A DNA stretch of 64,000 nucleotides, taken from positions 639,001 through 703,000 of the forward strand of contig JBBDHG010000451.1 of the NCBI GenBank assembly GCA_037951165.1, in the 5' to 3' direction. Origin of the DNA: Lophius americanus (taxonomy: Eukaryota > Chordata > Actinopteri > Lophiiformes > Lophiidae). Positions 35,650-47,045 of this stretch are shown here, one piece after another. The position numbers and the translations under genes are program-made. The stretch's first letter is position 1. Each line of letters starts with the position of its first letter. The notes below the pieces were generated by a model. The model saw only the letters and a program-made list of their open reading frames with translations. It had not been told where the DNA came from and did no database searches.

Positions 35650-37180
35650 AAGGAACAGTTTTAAAATAGTTTTATGGCATATCCTGTTTTTATAGTCTCG
35701 TTATATGTAGTTGTTTTTTTCCTGGTGATGGGTGGGGGTGGTGATGGTTGGGGGTGGTGATGGATGGGTGGAGGAGTGAAAAAGGAAACAGTTTTTAAAT
35801 AGTTTTATGGTATATCCTGTTTTTATAGTCTCATTATGTAGTTGTTTTTGCCTGGTGATGGGTGGGTGGAGGAGTGAAAAAGGAAACAGTTTTTAAATAG
35901 TTTTATGGTATATCCTGTTTTTATAGTCTCATTATGTAGTTGTTTTTGCCTGGTGATGGGTGGGTGGAGGAGTGAAAAAGGAAACAGTTTTTAAATAGTT
36001 TTATGGTATATCCTGTTTTTATAGTCTCATTATGTAGTTGTTTTTGCCTGGTGATGGGTGGGTGGAGGAGTGAAAAAGGAAACAGTTTTTAAATAGTTTT
36101 AAGGTATATCCTGTTTTTATAGTCTCGTTTAGAAGTTGGTTTTTCCTGGTGATGGGTGGGGGTGGTGATGGTTGGGGGTGGTGATGGATGGGTGGAGGAG
36201 TGAAAAAGGAAACAGTTTTTAAATAGTTTTATGGTATATCCTGTTTTTATAGTCTCATTATGTAGTTGTTTTTGCCTGGTGATGGGTGGGTGGAGGAGTG
36301 AAAAAGGAAACAGTTTTTAAATAGTTTTATGGTATATCCTGTTTTTATAGTCTCATTATGTAGTTGTTTTTGCCTGGTGATGGGTGGGTGGAGGAGTGAA
36401 AAAGGAAACAGTTTTTAAATAGTTTTATGGTATATCCTGTTTTTATAGTCTCATTATGTAGTTGTTTTTGCCTGGTGATGGGTGGGTGGAGGAGTGAAAA
36501 AGGAAACAGTTTTTAAATAGTTTTAAGGTATATCCTGTTTTTATAGTCTCGTTTAGAAGTTGGTTTTTCCTGGTGATGGGTGGGGGTGGTGATGGTTGGG
36601 GGTGGTGATGGATGGGTGGAGGAGTGAAAAAGGAAACAGTTTTTAAATAGTTTTATGGTATATCCTGTTTTTATAGTCTCATTATGTAGTTGTTTTTGCC
36701 TGGTGATGGGTGGGTGGAGGAGTGAAAAAGGAAACAGTTTTTAAATAGTTTTATGGTATATCCTGTTTTTATAGTCTCATTATGTAGTTGTTTTTGCCTG
36801 GTGATGGGTGGGTGGAGGAGTGAAAAAGGAAACAGTTTTTAAATAGTTTTATGGTATATCCTGTTTTTATAGTCTCATTATGTAGTTGTTTTTGCCTGGT
36901 GATGGGTGGGTGGAGGAGTGAAAAAGGAAACAGTTTTTAAATAGTTTTAAGGTATATCCTGTTTTTATAGTCTCGTTTAGAAGTTGGTCTTTGCCTGGTG
37001 ATGGGTGTTCGGAAGAGTGAAAAAATAAACAGTTTTTAAATTGTTCTATGGTATATCCTGTTTTTATAGTTTTGTTATGTAGATGTTTCTACCTGGCGAT
37101 GGGTGGGGTGGTGTTGGATGGGTGGAGGAGTGAAAAAAGGAAATAGTTATAGAATTGTTTTATGGTAAATCCTGTTTTTA
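35650..37180. repeat. 98/130-bp minisatellite with 424-bp higher-order period
   Basis: Units starting GAAAAAGGAAACAGTTTTTA lie at 35778, 35876, 35974, 36072, 36202, 36300, 36398, 36496, 36626, 36724, 36822 and 36920. Spacings run 98, 98, 98, 130 and repeat, so three short units and one long unit form a 424-bp super-unit. The long unit has an extra 32 bp of GGGGGTGGTGATGGTT type. Both ends of the array are more diverged. Confidence 0.95.
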
Positions 37181-37199
37181 TAGTTCTTGCTGTGCTGAC

Positions 37200-37940
37200 A
37201 AAGACTGAAAACTAAAAAGTTTCACTTTCAAAGACTAGAGACTTGAGCTGACACATTGCTTAACTCGAGGCGTGACTTGGACTGATAAAGATCCAACGGA
37301 CAAAAAGTTTATCCTTGAAGACTTAAAAACTATGACTTGGGCTTTCTTTAAAATATTTGGTCATTTAAGATTTAAGGTTCTGGTTTAACTTGAGGCTTAA
37401 CTTGGATTTAAATGGCTCAGATTTAGAGTCTCTGGGGACTTGGACCAAAGTGAGACTTAAATAACACAAAGATAAATACTCGGGACCTAACTGGGACATG
37501 ATAGCTGTGAGACTTGACTACTTAGAGATCTGGCTTCTCTCGAGTCAGTGTTTGGGGACTCGGCCTCGAGTCAGACTTCAATCACGGAGAATGTTAAGAC
37601 TTAAAGTCGAGTCTTATGTTTCACCTTCAAGAAGTAGAACATCTAGTTGAAACCTGATTAACATTAGGCTTGACTCGGACTGGACCTTTCTTCAAAGACT
37701 TGATTGGACAAGCTTAGAGCCTCTGGAGACTTGGATCCCACTCGGACTCAAACCAGGCAAAAACAAAGACTTTAATTCAAAGTGTGTCACCTTCAAAGAC
37801 CCGAGACTTGTGTCGGCACATTGTTTAACTCCAGGCCCGACTTGGACAGCTGTGAGATCTTCCCGACTTGATGGTTCGACCTGACAGACTTGTGACTTGG
37901 ACTTGGACAGGATCTAAGGCTCTGGAGGGTTTTGTGAGGA
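37200..37940. repeat. Degenerate GACTTGGACT-rich sequence
   Basis: Many variants of CAAAGACTTGAG, GACTTGGACT and TCTGGAGACTTGGA appear with no strict period. It looks like a very old, decayed tandem array. No coding potential seen. Confidence 0.5.
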
Positions 37941-38259
37941 CAGAACATGACGCGGTTGGATAAGCTTTAAAAAACAACAGTCAGAGTCAAACAGGTGGGG
38001 CGAGTTTTAAGGTCAAACACATCCTGTTAGCTTCGCTTGGAAACCTCCGAGGTTCACGAGGACCAGAATCCAGTCCCTCTAGTCCAGGACGCTCACTTTG
38101 ACCTGACTGGGGAGGATCCTTTTGGGTGAAGGTGGGGATGGGAGCGGGTCAAAGGTCATAAAAGGAGTGGATGGCTGCTTCCTACTCCTACACTTTTATT
38201 CTGGAAGCCTCTCGAGGTCTCAGATGTTTGTGGACCTTCGTGTCCTCTAGTCTCAGCAT

Positions 38260-38430
38260 CGAGACGCGTCAATCAATCCGTGGCCTTGGAGCGGGGAGAT
38301 ACAGTACGCGCCGCCCGGGGCGTGAGCTCTTGCGTAATTCGCCTGCGTTTGTAACGACGCCTGAATGTGGCAGGCACGCGATTGGACGAGGAGAAGTGCC
38401 TGGCGATGCCTTCGTGTGACGTACAGAGAG
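38260..38430 (-). promoter_or_regulatory. Candidate CpG-rich promoter
   Basis: A local cluster of CpG sites (CGCGCCGCCCGGGGCG at about 38308, GCACGCGATTGG at 38375). It carries a CCAAT box on the - strand (38384-38388) and a CRE-like TGACGTAC at 38418. It stands out from CpG-poor neighbours and lies about 11.6 kb upstream of the gng2 start, so it could be a gng2 promoter. This is inference from composition only. Confidence 0.3.
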
Positions 38431-39214
38431 TGGAAGAAACAGAATGTCTCCTGGTTTTCTGTTTCCTACCGTCTGTCCGCCGCTGTATCTGTCTATACAC
38501 AACATAAAAACACCCACCAACCCCCTTCATCCTCCTCCTCCTCCTCCTCCACCTCTCCAGGCCATCTGCCTGATACCGCCACAAAAACCTTGTGTGGTCG
38601 TCTGTTTTCTCCTGGAGGGTCGAGGGTGGCTGGAAAACCTCACGGAATCATTCTGGGGTTTTTTGCGTCGCCCTCTCGCTTTTCACCTGAAACAGACGCC
38701 TTTAATTCCTCCACCCGATCCGGAGGGGGGAAATCAAGACGGGAGGAGGAAGGAGAAGGGAGTCCATTCTCTTATTCCCCCTCACATAGACACACGCCTG
38801 AAGGCAGCGCTCCACCTGACAGACAGGAGGACTCCATGATGATGTAAAGCAGGATCAGTCTGGTCCCCCTTGTCCAGCGTGGACATCAGCCGTCCCCCCC
38901 AACACACCCACCCCGCCTCCCTCCCACCCTCCTCTGGTGGAACACACCCTGTTTTTGATGCAATTACCCAAAATGCCACGAAAAAGGAGAAGTTTTAGAT
39001 AACGTACGACTGCAAAAACCTGAAGAATCCTACCTTTGTTGAGTGTGTGTGTGTGTGTGTGTGTGTGGCGTCGGTCCGTGATGCCAAACTCATCCGGCGC
39101 CGTGGAGTAGAATCCACGCGTTCTGTCTGTCACACAAACACAGCGTCAGGCAGCCAGAGAACATCCACACCACACACACTCCTCTCTCTGTGTGCCTCTC
39201 CAGCTGAGATCCTC

Positions 39215-39320
39215 CTCGCCTCCCTCCTCCTCCTCCTCCTCCTCCTCCTCCTCACTGCTGCTCTGAGTCTCCACCCTTCAGAGCAAGAAACTACCCTCCT
39301 CCTCCTCCTCTTCCTCCCGC
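39215..39320. repeat. (CTC)n / polypyrimidine tract
   Basis: Runs of CTC triplets at about 39224-39254 and 39297-39315 in a pyrimidine-rich stretch. On the - strand this is GAG-rich, as often seen in vertebrate 5'UTRs, but no transcript can be shown. Confidence 0.7.
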
Positions 39321-39714
39321 CTTTCTCTTCCTGTCTTCTCTTCTCTGCTATCCCTCCATCGCCCTGAAGGTCCACAGGAAAAGCCTCTCTCTAAACACCT
39401 ACAGGGAACAAATGCTCAGCAGGAAAGTCGACGGTCCGGACCGGCTGCATTTCTGTCCGGATAAATATTCAAGTTTATCCTTTAGCCCCGTAACATGTAT
39501 AGAAACATGTGCACCAGATAAGAATGTGTGTGTGTGTGTGTTGGAGATCTGGTGTTACTCAACACAGGAGGAGGTTGTACATTTAGTTCCTTATGTTTGT
39601 ATATGTTTGCATATTTATATATATCTATTATAAATAATGATGAAAGATGAGGTTGTCTTCTTTTTTCTTTTCTTTTTCACCCTTTTGTAAAACACTTCAG
39701 AAAGTCAAAGAAAG

Positions 39715-40470
39715 TTTTGTTTGTTTTGGTTGATGTTAGCATATATGCAACTCACACATGCTACATGCTAACAGAAAATAAAAGGGAACAAGGTTTACAT
39801 TATATTATATCAACCATGCTATATGACATATTACCATACCTTACTTTTAGCTTTATACGTTAATTTTTAGCTAACTGTTTACGCGTTACGTTTTGCATAT
39901 GTAACTTTTAGCTAAGTCTTTATCTGTTGATTTTAGCCAACTGTTTTATAAGTTAATTAATTAGTTAATTTTTTAGTTAATTTTAGCTGTTTATCCGTAA
40001 ATGTTAGCTAACTGTTTATCCGTTACTTAAAGCTAATTGTTTGTATGTAACGTTTTGGCTAACTGTTTATATTTTACTATTTGCTGTTTATCTGCTAATT
40101 TAAGCCGACTAATTTATCTGTTACCAAGCGCTAGCTGTTAATCCTTAAGTTTCAGCTAACATATCACGCTAGCCTTATTCATTGTTTGCTTTATGCTAAC
40201 TATTCTGATCATTTCTTGGGCACTTCCTGTCAACTGTTTTAACCATTTATCGTTTATAGTCATTTAATCATTATTTAGCTTTTTAACTGTTATGCTAACC
40301 TAACCTATTTTCTCAATAATTAATCTTTATTTTAAACTTTTTAAACATATTCCTGACTTACAGTCCACCAGAACAACAGTTTGTCTGTTAGCCTACTTTT
40401 AGCTAACTATGTCAATTGTTTATCTATAAGCCTAGCTTACATTTAGCTAACTAGTCATTCATACATGCGG
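39715..40470. repeat. Degenerate TTAGCTAACTGTTTA array
   Basis: Many variants of TTTTAGCTAACTGTTTATCC spaced about 30-40 bp apart in AT-rich DNA. Probably an ancient minisatellite. Confidence 0.6.
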
Positions 40471-41772
40471 TAGATTTAGCTATTTTAATAAGATATTCAT
40501 TACTTTTAGCAAATAACCATTTGAACCATTAAACAATATTCCACAGTTTTTAGCGTTAGCACATTGCTATTAATTGACATTACTATTCATTATTCAGAAA
40601 AACATTATTATAATTGTAACATTTAGTTAAATAATTTCGATGTTTTTACATTTGCCAGCTTCTGGGCATATTATTTCAAGCGGTGTCCGTTAGCTTGATT
40701 TAGATAGCTGAACGTTTATCTTTTAAATTCCTTGCTGACTTGGTTTCACGTAGATCGTTTTTATTCATTAATATCCTGGCAGTGGTATCGTATCCCAGCA
40801 TCCTCTCTGGTTAAGAGTTATTGCCCTCAGCAACAGTAGATTATGGTCTTTCAGTTTTCGTTCAAAAAAAAAAAAAAAAAGAAAAAAGAAAAAAGGATGA
40901 GGATGGAGATTTGTTCATTTGTAATCAGATTACTTATGTTTTATTATCGGCTCTGGGGATCATCCCTGGAGCGTTTGGTGTCGGTGCAGCTGTTTGGGTT
41001 AATAGGCTGGTTTAATAAGTGCCGTTAATCCCCCTCTCAGAGGACGGGGGCAGATGTGGTGACCAGTCGGTCTCCTGTTGCCATAAATAGTGGCGTTTGT
41101 CTGACGGAGGGGGTGGGGCTTAAACACCGTCATCGATGCAGGAGCATTCATGCAACAATAGTGATCTTTGGTGGAGGAGGATGAAGGATGCTCGAATGAG
41201 TGCACGAGGGGTGGGGTTATCACGACCGGCTCGGGTGGGAGGAGGAGGAGGGGCCTGGATTTCATTTCTGATTTGCGACCATCTGGCTCCTCCAGGCAGC
41301 AGGCCTGTTCTGCCCCAATGCCCCATGGGATTTAACGGAGAGGTCGTCACAGCACACTGTCACCTAATACTCTCACACAATCAGCTCCAATCATCTCCTC
41401 CACATGCTGGTGGATGAGAAGACAGGATGTTTGGAGGCGGCGGGGAGAATGGAAGCCTCCAGCAACGAAGAAGCATCGGCGAGGCCGGCGCCCGATGACC
41501 TCACTCGTGTTTTTTTTTTTAATTTAGTAAACAACAACTGAACAAACGAGCTCTGCTTAATTCAACTAGACAAAAGAAAGGAGGGGGGGGGGTAACAGAG
41601 GATGGATTCCCCCCTCTGTGTGTTGCCATGGCGACAGCAGAGGATGGGGGGGGTGGGGGGTGACTGATTTCCTGCACAGCTGTGGAGCTCTGAGAGGAGA
41701 GAGGGAGTCACGTTATCGCTGATGGAGGGAGGAGGCGGAGCTCGCTGAGGAGCATCCATCTTTTCTCATTCT

Positions 41773-41779
41773 TATATAC

Positions 41780-41823
<44 letters not shown>

Positions 41824-41846
41824 TTATATGTATATGTATATATATT
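41773..41846. repeat. (TA)n microsatellite
   Basis: About 70 bp of TATA/TATATT repeats, longest pure run about 41787-41812. Confidence 0.9.
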
Positions 41847-43011
41847 TAAACAAACTCTATTCATATCGGAACGATGGAAGGAAAAATGTCGGGACTGATA
41901 AAAACCATTAAATGTTTGAGATCTTAATCAACGATCAACTAATAGTTTCAAATATACCAGATTTGCGACGTTAGAGAGATTTTGGTAACAAACAAAAGTT
42001 CTGAACCGGTTTTAAGCAAAAACAGAGATAACGGAAAAAAATGTATGGATGGACTGGGGGCTGTTGTAGTTCTGGTCCGGTTTTCTTAGTTAGGTTCGGG
42101 GGCTCCTCTTCTTGCTCCATCAAAACGATGTCCTCATCGTCCAACATTGTTGATGTACAGCTAATGAGTAGCCGCGGTCGCCGCTAGCTCCAGCCATCAT
42201 TAACCAATGTTGAAGACCTTAAGACGCAAAAACACAGTCGTTTTTAGCGCCATTGTTTTGATCACGACGATAATCGTCGTTTCCTCAAAGTCCTGGAGGC
42301 ATCTGAGCGGATAAAACCATACTGTCTCTTGAGACATCGTCTTCTTCTTATCTTCATCAATTATCCGCCGACTGTTCACTCAGAATGATTTACTTTAGCT
42401 CGTGGCTTTTTCTTTGGGCTAAACAAATGCTGAAGAGTCAATCTTGACAGAAGCTAACGAGCTTCCTGCTAACGCAAATACCGCAAAACCGGAGAAGATG
42501 GTTTGACTGAAGATGAGTATTGCTCCTCCCACCAGAGGAAGATCATACCAGATGAAAAACTCACATTCGGCCGCAGCATTTCTGAAAAAGTTTTTTTAGT
42601 GAGGCTCAGATGTTTCCTCACAGACAAAAATAAAAGAAAAATAAATAAGAATAAAGACCTTCTGAACAACATACAACAGCAGCAACTCAGATTAGGAGGT
42701 TCTGACTCTCAAGACATCCGGTGTCGCTGCAGGTCACGGACGGATGAAGCCAACAGAACCACATTAACCTGCAAAAAACAGATGCAGCTGCAATTCTGAG
42801 CTCCCCCCAAACCGGACCCCCTCCTCACCTCCACTGATCCTTTAGATCCCGTCGAAAATCTGGTCCCACGTTTAAAGACCATGATGGAATCTGCATCGCT
42901 GCTCCTGAGACTGAGGTCCGACAACCGGTCAGAGCCTACTTTCCTGAACCCTTCGGTCCCCCTTTTTAAAAAGTGGGACCACCACCCCAGTCTGCCCATT
43001 ATCGGTCCATT

Positions 43012-43247
43012 GTGGTGAAGTAAGAGCTGAGTCGCAATCTACCGGTCCATTTACCCTCGCCTATGCTCATGAGCTCTGGGTCGAGACCCAAAGAATGAAA
43101 GAAAGAACTCTCTGGAGGGTCCATAGATCTCGTCTGGCCTGGGAACGCCTCCCCATGGATGAGCTGGGGAGTGTTGCCGGGGAAAGGGACATCTTGAAAT
43201 CCCTTCATAGTCGGCTGCCACCAGAAAATGGATGGATGGATTTCAAA
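43012..43247 (+). mobile_element. LINE 3' end ending in GGATGGATGGAT
   Basis: TACCGGTCCATTTACCCTCG, CTCATGAGCTCTGGGTCGAG and the translated block SRLAWERLPMDELGSVAGER match the C-terminal reverse transcriptase region and tail of a common teleost non-LTR retrotransposon (consensus RLAWERLGIPPEELDEVAGE). It ends in the typical GGATGGATGGAT tail. Truncated and dead. Confidence 0.75.
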
Positions 43248-43902
43248 CGATGACTCACATAGTCCCAAATGTCCATTATGGTCGACACGATAAATCCACT
43301 AGGTGGCACTGAAGAGTCCAATCTGTTAAACCAACAAAGATGGCGGCAGTTGAGCTGGTTCTGATGGCGCACCAAGTGAGGAGTGGGTCCAGTGGAGGCA
43401 GCAGTGTTAATCAGTTGGAACTACGTGAAAGGCAGATCCAACGTTTGGAGAAGACTTGGCAGTTTTTTTTTTGTTTGAGTGTGACAACAGTCTCGTCTGT
43501 TTGATCGGCACCGGGTTGAAAGGAACCCAGTATTTAATCATAATATTTTAAAACATAATTTGGTTACTCCATGAACAAATAAAAGCTCCCACAGAGCAAA
43601 TATGTGCTTCACCGTCGAACAGAAGAATCTGACGTGGAGTTAATGTTCCCTCTGTCTAGAAAGACCCGGGATCTAAGACTAAGTACAAGAAGAGAAATAC
43701 TCAGCATGGAATAAGGCCCAGATTATGTCATCCTGACCCGATTTACTCTGGTGTTGGTTCCTGTTTTGCTCGCTGCACTTCAAAGTTACAGAAATGTCCA
43801 GAAGATGATTCTCGTGACAGCTGAGTGAGAAAAACAAACAGGCTAATCCTAAGAACCAGCAAACTGCATTAAAAAGTAGGTCCAGCTGGACTCGACCCAC
43901 TT

Positions 43903-44300
43903 AGACCTGATCACAACCAGCCGCCTTCAACCTCATCGTCACTTCAGTAGACCATCTTCAGAAGCAGAAAGCAAGTCTCACCAGTAGAACGCTATGCCAA
44001 AATCAACAGAAATTCCAGGGTTGTGGTTGAAACCCATCAGTTTGAGAATTGTTCTAAATCTGTTTCTACGGTTCTGGGACTTCACAGATCCAAAGTGAGA
44101 CCCATCCTCAACACATTTAGAAGACCTAGGTCCACTTCAAAATGTCTCCTAGTCAACGTCTGGACCTGAACCCCGCTGAGATACTGAGGTGGGACCTGAG
44201 AAGATCAGCTGATGCTCACAGAACCTCCCATGTGCTGCACTGAAGCAGTTTTGCAAAGAAGAGAGACGTCAGAGACGGACCTCCAGCTGTCAGTTCTCTG
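43903..44300 (+). mobile_element. Tc1/mariner-like transposase remnant
   Basis: The + strand reads LDLNPAEILRWDLRRSADAH around 44158-44220, then SSFAKKRD. This corresponds to the SPDLNPIExLWRxLK block near the end of Tc1-family transposases, which contains the third catalytic acidic residue region. Stops and frameshifts make it inactive. The left part is repeated inverted at 6917-7027. Confidence 0.6.
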
Positions 44301-44949
44301 AAAGGTGGAACATCTAGATTTTATACTTTATATCATATATATTATACTTTATATATATCAACTATATCACATCATTTTTTAGACTTGCTGTAAAAAAAAC
44401 TCAGAACTCAAAACCGGTATTTTGTTTTATGTTGAATTTAGACTGAACAAACACGGACAGAACCTGAAGCGGTTCTTTCACATCTCTGTCTCTTAAAGCT
44501 AATGAAGATAGTTCATCAAAGAAAACCGAACAGTAAACATAAACAAAGTCCACGAGCTTCAGCTGCTGCTCCTCATATTCAACCATCTGTCTAAAAAATA
44601 GTGTGAAGATAAATGTGAGTGAGGCGGCGGGTGTCTGATGACGCAATACTGCCACCTTCTGACCGAGCTGATAATTACACCTGAGCTCCTCCTGACCACT
44701 AGGGGGCAGCAAAGACTCATGCAACTCTTTGGGGACCGAGCTGTTGATCGTTTATGAAATCTTTACGACGTGTTGGAGAGATGATTGTGTTCTTTTTGTT
44801 TCTCATTTACTTGAAGTGTCTCTGGAGCTGAAACTGATTACTAGTTCAGAAACTGACAGACTGGTGGTTGTTGACTGGGACCGGTTCATACACAAGACCT
44901 GCTGACCTGAGTCACCCTGACGACCCCAGACCACCTGGAGATCCATCTA

Positions 44950-45200
44950 TGACGTCGCTGTGAGGGAATTCTGGTCCATTGTTCTTTTCAGAAGGGCTTC
45001 AGTGCCTCCAGATTTGAGGGTTTGAGAGCATCAGCTGATCTTCTCAGGTCCAACCCCAGCATGTCAGTGGGGTTCAAGTCCAAACTCGGACTACGCCACA
45101 CCAGAACTTTGATTTTATTCCTTTTAATTTGTTCAGAGGTGGACTGACTCTCCTGCTCCGGAGAGTATGCCTTCATCTTTTCAGAAGCTTTCAGCACTTT
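44950..45200 (-). mobile_element. Tc1/mariner-like transposase remnant
   Basis: On the - strand the frame 45197-44988 reads VLVWRSPSLDLNPTDMLGLD, then LRRSADALKPSNLEALKPF. This parallels Tc1-family LEWPSQSPDLNPIEMLWRDL and KPSNLTELKQF. It is a short fragment, oriented opposite to the neighbouring copy at 43903. Confidence 0.65.
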
Positions 45201-45610
45201 TTATAAAAGCTAAAAATTCTTGTGTCACCTGCATGAATTTCAACTCTGACTGATGACCTCACCAACTGATGACATCACAGACTGATGACCTCACCATCTG
45301 AACCAGCCTTCATATTCTTCCGGTTCAGGAGTGGGTTCCTCCTCACCACTCTATATAGTAGTGGAGCCATGACCTCTGACCTTTATTGAGGTGAGGAGCC
45401 AGGTGGTTCTTGGATGTTCTCTTTGGATCTTCTGTGACTTCCTGAATGAACCTTTTCCGTGACGATGTTTTGGGCCTTGTCAAGTCCAACACTTATTTAG
45501 AGCTTGTAGTTTCTTTCATCAGGTTGTTCTTGAAGATCTCAACAGTTCTGTCTGGGTTTCACACGGAAACAGAAGAAGCACCTTGAATCGTTGGTAAATA
45601 AATGTACCTT

Positions 45611-45616
45611 TTTATT
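45611..45616 (-). terminator. Predicted frmd6 polyadenylation signal
   Basis: TTTATT on the + strand (AATAAA on the - strand), about 3.05 kb after the frmd6 stop. No nearer - strand AATAAA was noticed, and a long 3'UTR is usual for FRMD6. Usage unproven; old transposon pieces lie within the interval. Confidence 0.4.
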
Positions 45617-46599
45617 TATAGGATATTGAGGGCATTAGTACCAAGAAGGCACAGAACAAACTTCATAATAACATTTCTTTTAACTACAGGGTGACAAAAA
45701 CAAACATTTTATCCTGACGGGATCCTTTCACAGAAAGGATGATGGACACACATTCAGACTCTTACTCTGTGAACGTTTGACGGTATGGCGACGTCAGAAC
45801 GGGACGGACATGATGACTTTAAGGACGCGAGGTTACCACTGTATGGCTGTGTACCTTAATACTTACTAAAATGTGATATTTTCCATTAATGAGAAGAAAT
45901 ATAAGAAGTTTGTACGGTGACAGAAGAACTTTAAGAAATATAAAAGTTGTTTTTTGATTACATAGCAGAATCAAATTCACATATTTGTTATGTATTAATA
46001 AAAAAAAACCTTGTTCAGACGCTGCTGTGTGACGTAATAATGGCTGAACGCTGAAATTTCAACACCTGGGGTCAACAATAAAAGTATTATTAAAATCAGG
46101 GTGTTCTATTTGCAGTGGAGGCAAAACATTTACAGGACAGGTTTGACGGTTTATGACAATATCAAGGCGGTTAGCTTAGTTTAGCATAATGGCTAGGAAA
46201 CAGCTAGCCGCTCTGTCAGAAGGTCAGATCAGAACCTCCGATGATCGTTAATTAACTCGTTATTGTTCGACTGAAACAGAGTGAAATAGTTCTTACAGTG
46301 GGCTCTGGACAGACAGGAGTTTTAGAGTTCTGGTTCAGAGTCCGTACAACTCTGAGCGATTTAACAGAAAGTCAGACTAACTTCTCTTTTATACATTAGA
46401 TTTCTGACAAAAGTGGCTGCTGTTACCTGCTAACACCGTCTCCAGGAGAAGAGGTCCAAGCCAAAAGCTTTCTGCAAGACTGAAGAGAAAATAATCCATG
46501 TGGTAACTTGACCCTTGACCCTGCAGAAACTCATGAAGTCCCACAAACAGCTCCCTCTAGTGGGCGTCTAGCGAACATAAGATTCTTAAATCGCAACAC

Positions 46600-46740
46600 T
46601 CCCTTTAAATGTTTTCTGGAACACCGGTATGAGATCCTGGATTGGACCAGAACCTGCTGGAGGGATCTCCTCGGGCCGTTGATCCCCTCATGAGGGGCTT
46701 GAAAGTGTTGCTGTGTAGACGGAGGTCTGGAATACCGGGA
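46600..46740 (+). mobile_element. LINE 3'-end fragment
   Basis: AACCTGCTGGAGGGATCTCC, GGGGCTTGAAAGTGTTGCTG and GGAGGTCTGGAATACC parallel the end of the same retrotransposon type as 43012-43247. It lies antisense inside the presumed frmd6 3'UTR. Confidence 0.6.
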
Positions 46741-46970
46741 AAAACCTACAGGAACTGTGAAACCTGCTAGGTTTTCTAAAACTGATGCCGTTAGCTAAGC
46801 AATGACCCTTCGATGATAGTCATATCATCGACACGTTCTGGAGCGACCTGTGGAAGGATGAAATTCTGCTTTCTCACCTCTTTTTCTCCCACGACACTTT
46901 CTGTCCCGGGTTGAAGACACATATTTTTTCTGGTGATGTAGTGATATGACAAAATGCAGCGATTGTCAGT

Positions 46971-47045
46971 CATTCATTTCATTCCCCTTATCTGGGGTCG
47001 CCTCACGGTGGCAGCAGGAAAAGAAGGTTATTCCAGCGACACTCG
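46971..47045 (+). repeat. Short dispersed repeat (TCATTTCATTCCCCTTATCT type)
   Basis: CCTTATCTGGGGTCGCCTCA, GGTGGCAGCAGG and TTCCAGCGACACTC resemble a very common fish repeat with a CCGCTTATCCxGGGTCGCGG core. Recognised from memory only. Confidence 0.4.

Larger units (their letters stand above)
26812..45590. other. Gene-poor region upstream of gng2
   Basis: About 18.8 kb with no recognised coding exon. It should contain the non-coding first exon(s) and promoter of gng2, since the first coding exon has an upstream acceptor. Contents otherwise: tandem repeats at 27056, 31905, 32870 and 35650, MITE-like elements, TG and AT microsatellites, and LINE and Tc1-like remnants, listed separately. Open frames here come from repeats or chance. 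Confidence 0.65.

Noticed and set aside
35778..37018. Regular direct repeats resembling a CRISPR array
   Set aside because: The units are contiguous copies without unique spacers and the host is a vertebrate. It is a minisatellite.
38365..38847. Overlapping open frames of 130-160 codons
   Set aside because: They arise from CpG- and CTC-rich sequence; no conserved motif and the frames disagree.
43903..45200. Functional transposase gene
   Set aside because: Only short DLNP-containing fragments remain, in opposite orientations, with stops and frameshifts.
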